DNA of 64,000 bases from Pseudopelagicola sp. (GTDB lineage: Bacteria; Pseudomonadota; Alphaproteobacteria; Rhodobacterales; Rhodobacteraceae): contig JAPHRE010000039.1 of NCBI GenBank assembly GCA_026195905.1, forward strand, positions 1-64,000, given 5' to 3'. The notes beneath the pieces were generated by a model. The model was given only the letters and a program-made list of their open reading frames with translations. It was not told the DNA's origin and made no database searches. The position numbers and the translations under genes are program-made. Below are positions 62,084 through 64,000 of the stretch, in pieces (positions within the stretch are counted from its first letter, which is position 1; each line of letters begins with the position of its first letter).

Positions 62084-62713
62084 ATGATCTTTTACGACTG
62101 CTCCACGGCCCCAAGCCCAAGACGCGCCCGCATGTTCATTGCCGAAAAAGGCCTGACCATAGACACCCGCGAGGTCTCCCTGACCAAAGGCGAGCAACTC
62201 TCGCCCGACTTCCTCAAGGTGCACCCCGGTGCAACGGTCCCCGTCCTCGTGACAGACACCGGCCAGACCTTGACCGAGAACATCGCCATCGCCGCATGGC
62301 TCGACGCGACCCACCCCGAGCCACCGCTGATGGGACAAACCCCTGAGGAAAAAGCCGAAATTCTCATGTGGAATGCCCGCATCGAAAGCCAACTCGGCAT
62401 GGCCGTGGCCGAAGCGCTGCGCAATGGCAATCCGCATATGAAAGGTCGCGCCCTGCCCGGTCCCGACAATTTCGAACAAATCCCGGCGCTGGCCGAACGC
62501 GGCCTGGAACGGGCAACCTTGTTCTTTGATCGTCTCGATGCCCATCTGGAGGGGCGCGATTTCGTCGCCACGGACGGCTTTTCTCTTGCCGATATCACGG
62601 CGTTCTGTTTCGTGGATTTCGCCCGCGTGGTGAAACTCCGCGTCGATGACACCCGCCCCAACCTCAAACGCTGGTATGACGCCATGCGGGCCCGCCCAAG
62701 CGCGGCCCTCTGA
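62084..62713 (+). CDS. Glutathione S-transferase family protein
   Basis: A 209-residue GST. The thioredoxin-like N-terminal domain (about 1-80) has YDCSTAPSPRRARMFIAEKG, with the serine of the STAPSP turn as the likely glutathione-activating residue, and HPGATVPVLVTDTGQTLTENIAI. The all-helical domain ends with DGFSLADITAFCFVDF. It conjugates glutathione to electrophiles or reduces peroxides; no partner reveals the substrate. Start at 62084 has CAAGGAGGAACCAACC. Confidence 0.93.
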   Translation: MIFYDCSTAPSPRRARMFIAEKGLTIDTREVSLTKGEQLSPDFLKVHPGATVPVLVTDTGQTLTENIAIAAWLDATHPEPPLMGQTPEEKAEILMWNARIESQLGMAVAEALRNGNPHMKGRALPGPDNFEQIPALAERGLERATLFFDRLDAHLEGRDFVATDGFSLADITAFCFVDFARVVKLRVDDTRPNLKRWYDAMRARPSAAL

Positions 62714-62796
62714 ACAAAAAAAGGCCCGGACAAAATCCGGGCCAAGTCCAACAGGGAGGTGCATGTCATAACCCCGACATGCAAGGGAACTTGACC
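62713..62796 (-). ncRNA. Candidate small RNA in the cenR 3' region
   Basis: On the minus strand, two perfect 8-bp hairpins, TGCATGTC/GACATGCA (62776-62783 with 62760-62767) and GGCCCGGA/TCCGGGCC (62736-62743 with 62723-62730), flank a single-stranded CCTCCC-containing stretch. The second hairpin is followed by seven Us. A -10-like TTTAAC (62803-62808) and an FNR-type box centred 41.5 bases upstream of position 62794 support an independent start near 62794-62796. CCUCCC could pair with Shine-Dalgarno sequences. It could also be only the cenR 3' UTR. Confidence 0.45.
62716..62743 (-). terminator. Rho-independent terminator after cenR / candidate sRNA
   Basis: GGCCCGGA-TTTTG-TCCGGGCC followed by seven Ts, read on the minus strand. 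It is 160 bases after the cenR stop codon, an unusually long 3' region. Confidence 0.88.
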
Positions 62797-62828
62797 CCTA
62801 GTGTTAAAGAGTCATGCAATCCGCGACT

Positions 62829-62842
62829 TTGACCCAGATCAA
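62829..62842. promoter_or_regulatory. FNR/FixK-type box
   Basis: TTGACCCAGATCAA fits the FnrL/FixK pattern TTGA(C/T)-N4-(A/G)TCAA with both half-sites. It lies in a convergent gap, 60 bases after the cenR stop, so it serves no annotated protein gene; the distance fits a class II site for the candidate sRNA. Confidence 0.55.
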
Positions 62843-62902
62843 CGCAATAATCTTTCCGGTTCAAACCTCGTATCGTCCTTTCATACCCCGCGCTGCGGTG
62901 CC

Positions 62903-63589
62903 TCACGAAACAAGCCGATAGCCGCCCGATTCCGTGATAAGCAGGCGCGCATTGGACGGGTCGGGTTCGATCTTCTGACGCAGGCGATAGATATGCGTCT
63001 CAAGCGTGTGGGTCGTGACCCCCGCATTATACCCCCAGACCTCGTGCAATAGCACATCGCGCGGCACCACGCCTTCGCTCGACCGATAGAGAAACTTGAG
63101 GATATTGGCCTCTTTCTCGGTCAGACGGATTTTGCGGTCGTCTTCGGTGATAAGCATCTTCATCGCCGGCTTGAACGTATACGGCCCAAGCTGGAACACC
63201 GCGTCTTCCGACTGCTCATGCTGGCGCAATTGTGCGCGAATACGGGCGAGGAGAACCGGGAACTTGAACGGTTTGGGCACATAGTCATTCGCCCCGGCAT
63301 CAAGGCCAAGGATCGTATCGGCATCGCTATCATGCCCGGTGAGCATGAGGATCGGACACTTGACCCCCTGCTTGCGCATCAGCTTGCAAAGCTCGCGCCC
63401 ATCCGTATCCGGCAGGCCCACATCAAGCACCATCATATCGTAAAGGCTCTCTTTGGCCTTCACCATCGCCTCGCTGCCGTTTCCGGCCTCAAAGACATCG
63501 AAATCCTCGGTCATGATAAGCTGCTCAGCCAGCGCCTCGCGCAGGTCTTCGTCATCATCAACAAGCAGAATTTTCTTGAGCTGGGGCAT
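62903..63589 (-). CDS. cenR: OmpR-family response regulator, CenR type
   Basis: A 228-residue regulator. The receiver (1-118) has the phosphorylated Asp56 in MMVLDVGLPDTDG and Lys in PKPFKFPVLLAR; the winged-helix output (about 130-226) has LTEKEANILKFLYRSSEGVVPRDVLLHEVWGY and THTLETHIYRLRQKIEPD. The wording agrees with CenR, the conserved alphaproteobacterial regulator of cell-envelope genes and division. The sensor kinase gene is not adjacent, as is usual for CenR. Start at 63589; divergent from ribA. Confidence 0.85.
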   Translation of the reverse strand: MPQLKKILLVDDDEDLREALAEQLIMTEDFDVFEAGNGSEAMVKAKESLYDMMVLDVGLPDTDGRELCKLMRKQGVKCPILMLTGHDSDADTILGLDAGANDYVPKPFKFPVLLARIRAQLRQHEQSEDAVFQLGPYTFKPAMKMLITEDDRKIRLTEKEANILKFLYRSSEGVVPRDVLLHEVWGYNAGVTTHTLETHIYRLRQKIEPDPSNARLLITESGGYRLVS

Positions 63590-63703
63590 TTGGGCCTCCC
63601 TTTCTCTCTTGGTTAGATGACATGTGGCCCGCCATCACGGCATGGGCAAGAAATGCTGCAATTCTCTCACGGCCTCGTGTAATTCGCGCGCCATATGTTT
63701 CAT

Positions 63704-63714
63704 ATTGTGACAAT
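63704..63714. promoter_or_regulatory. Palindrome ATTGTGACAAT between cenR and ribA
   Basis: A perfect 11-bp palindrome (centre G) in the 174-base gap between the divergent cenR and ribA starts. Possible operator; no assigned regulator. Confidence 0.3.
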
Positions 63715-63763
63715 CGGGGGTAAACCTGTCCCTCGATACCGTAACACTATAACAAGTTGCTTC

Positions 63764-64000
63764 ATGAGCTTTGCACCCGACATTATCGAACGCCTTGCCC
63801 GCGCCCGCGCTGATCTGCGTATGGGGGTGCCGATCCTGTTGACCGGGGGCGGCACGGCAGTGTTGGTGCTGGCCGCCGAAACACTGCGCGCCGAACGTCT
63901 TGACGACCTGCGCGCACTTGGCGGAGCGCCCGTCCTCGCGATCACCGCACGACGCGCCACGACGCTCAAGGCACATGCCTATGATGGCGATCTCGCCCGT
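63764..64000 (+). CDS. ribA: GTP cyclohydrolase II, N-terminal part (cut by window edge)
   Basis: An ATG at 63764 opens a frame that runs to the window end (79 codons, no stop). MSFAPDIIERLARARADLRMGVPILL and LRALGGAPVLAITARRATTLKAHAYDGDLAR match the N-terminal extension of the RibA proteins of Rhodobacteraceae, which precedes the cyclohydrolase domain and resembles a shortened RibB-like region. RibA opens GTP to start riboflavin synthesis; the zinc and catalytic residues lie beyond the window, so the call rests on this extension alone. Confidence 0.7.
   Translation, partial: MSFAPDIIERLARARADLRMGVPILLTGGGTAVLVLAAETLRAERLDDLRALGGAPVLAITARRATTLKAHAYDGDLAR

Noticed and set aside
62746..62770. 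Two-codon leader ORF (GGGAGGTGC-ATG-TCA-TAA) on the plus strand
   Set aside because: No gene follows on the plus strand that it could regulate; the symmetry belongs to the minus-strand hairpin of the candidate sRNA.

Overview
The window looks like a chromosomal segment from an alphaproteobacterium of the family Rhodobacteraceae (roseobacter group). The evidence is gene content and order rather than a marker gene: the sulfur cluster cysG-DUF2849-cysI-cysH-DUF934, a MoxR/DUF58/DUF4159 operon, a CenR-type response regulator divergent from a RibA with an N-terminal extension, a MutL carrying the endonuclease motif, DUF2125, TIGR02300 and DUF3775 proteins, and GC-rich codon usage. There are no transposases, integrases, phage genes, rRNA genes or CRISPR arrays. 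This is ordinary, densely packed core chromosome with one tRNA.

Layout. 0-6.9 kb: the end of a racemase-family gene, a composite intergenic repeat, a divergent Lrp/LysE pair, accA, a GntR regulator, a YgjP-type metallopeptidase, a TIGR02300 protein, tRNA-Ala(GGC), and a glycine-amidinotransferase-like enzyme beside an Lrp regulator. 7-11.1 kb: assimilatory sulfate reduction. 11.1-15.7 kb (minus): gpmI-envC-ctpA-rppH. 15.9-21 kb: polA, a CDF zinc exporter, a decayed hydroxypyruvate isomerase and DUF1285. 21.1-27.8 kb: a four-gene Bat-like operon joined by 4-base overlaps. 28-30.2 kb: two separate saccharopine-pathway enzymes. 30.3-34.3 kb (minus): a small exported protein, DUF3775, and rmuC-mutL. 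34.5-39.4 kb: a class III aminotransferase, rluA, an NTF2-like protein, DUF2125 and an SGNH hydrolase. 39.4-46.3 kb (minus): rarD, a dimethylglycine-dehydrogenase-like flavoenzyme with its XRE-cupin regulator, free-methionine sulfoxide reductase, a lipase-family hydrolase and a thiolase. 46.5-51.3 kb: a STAS/HATPase partner-switching pair, a gamma-glutamyltransferase family protein, a rhodanese, hspQ, an AEC transporter and a lytic transglycosylase lipoprotein. 51.3-61.9 kb (mostly minus): lolA, ftsK, dapC, an amidase, a UbiH-type hydroxylase, Trm112, a LON-domain protein, a thioredoxin-TPR protein and xthA. 62-64 kb: a GST, a candidate sRNA locus, cenR and the start of ribA.

The strongest non-coding signals are: a predicted minus-strand sRNA (about 62713-62796) with an FNR/FixK-type box 41.5 bases upstream of its proposed start; two identical 27-bp operators (CGTGAAAT-N11-ATTTCACG) in front of the XRE/flavoenzyme operon; a two-hairpin intergenic repeat whose first stem differs between copies by compensatory changes; and an 11-bp-unit tandem repeat present in two distant intergenic regions. 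The clearest broken gene is the hydroxypyruvate isomerase, which has both a frameshift and a loss of the catalytic core. I see no clearly novel multi-gene defence or metabolic system. The least understood units are the Bat-like operon and the amidinotransferase.
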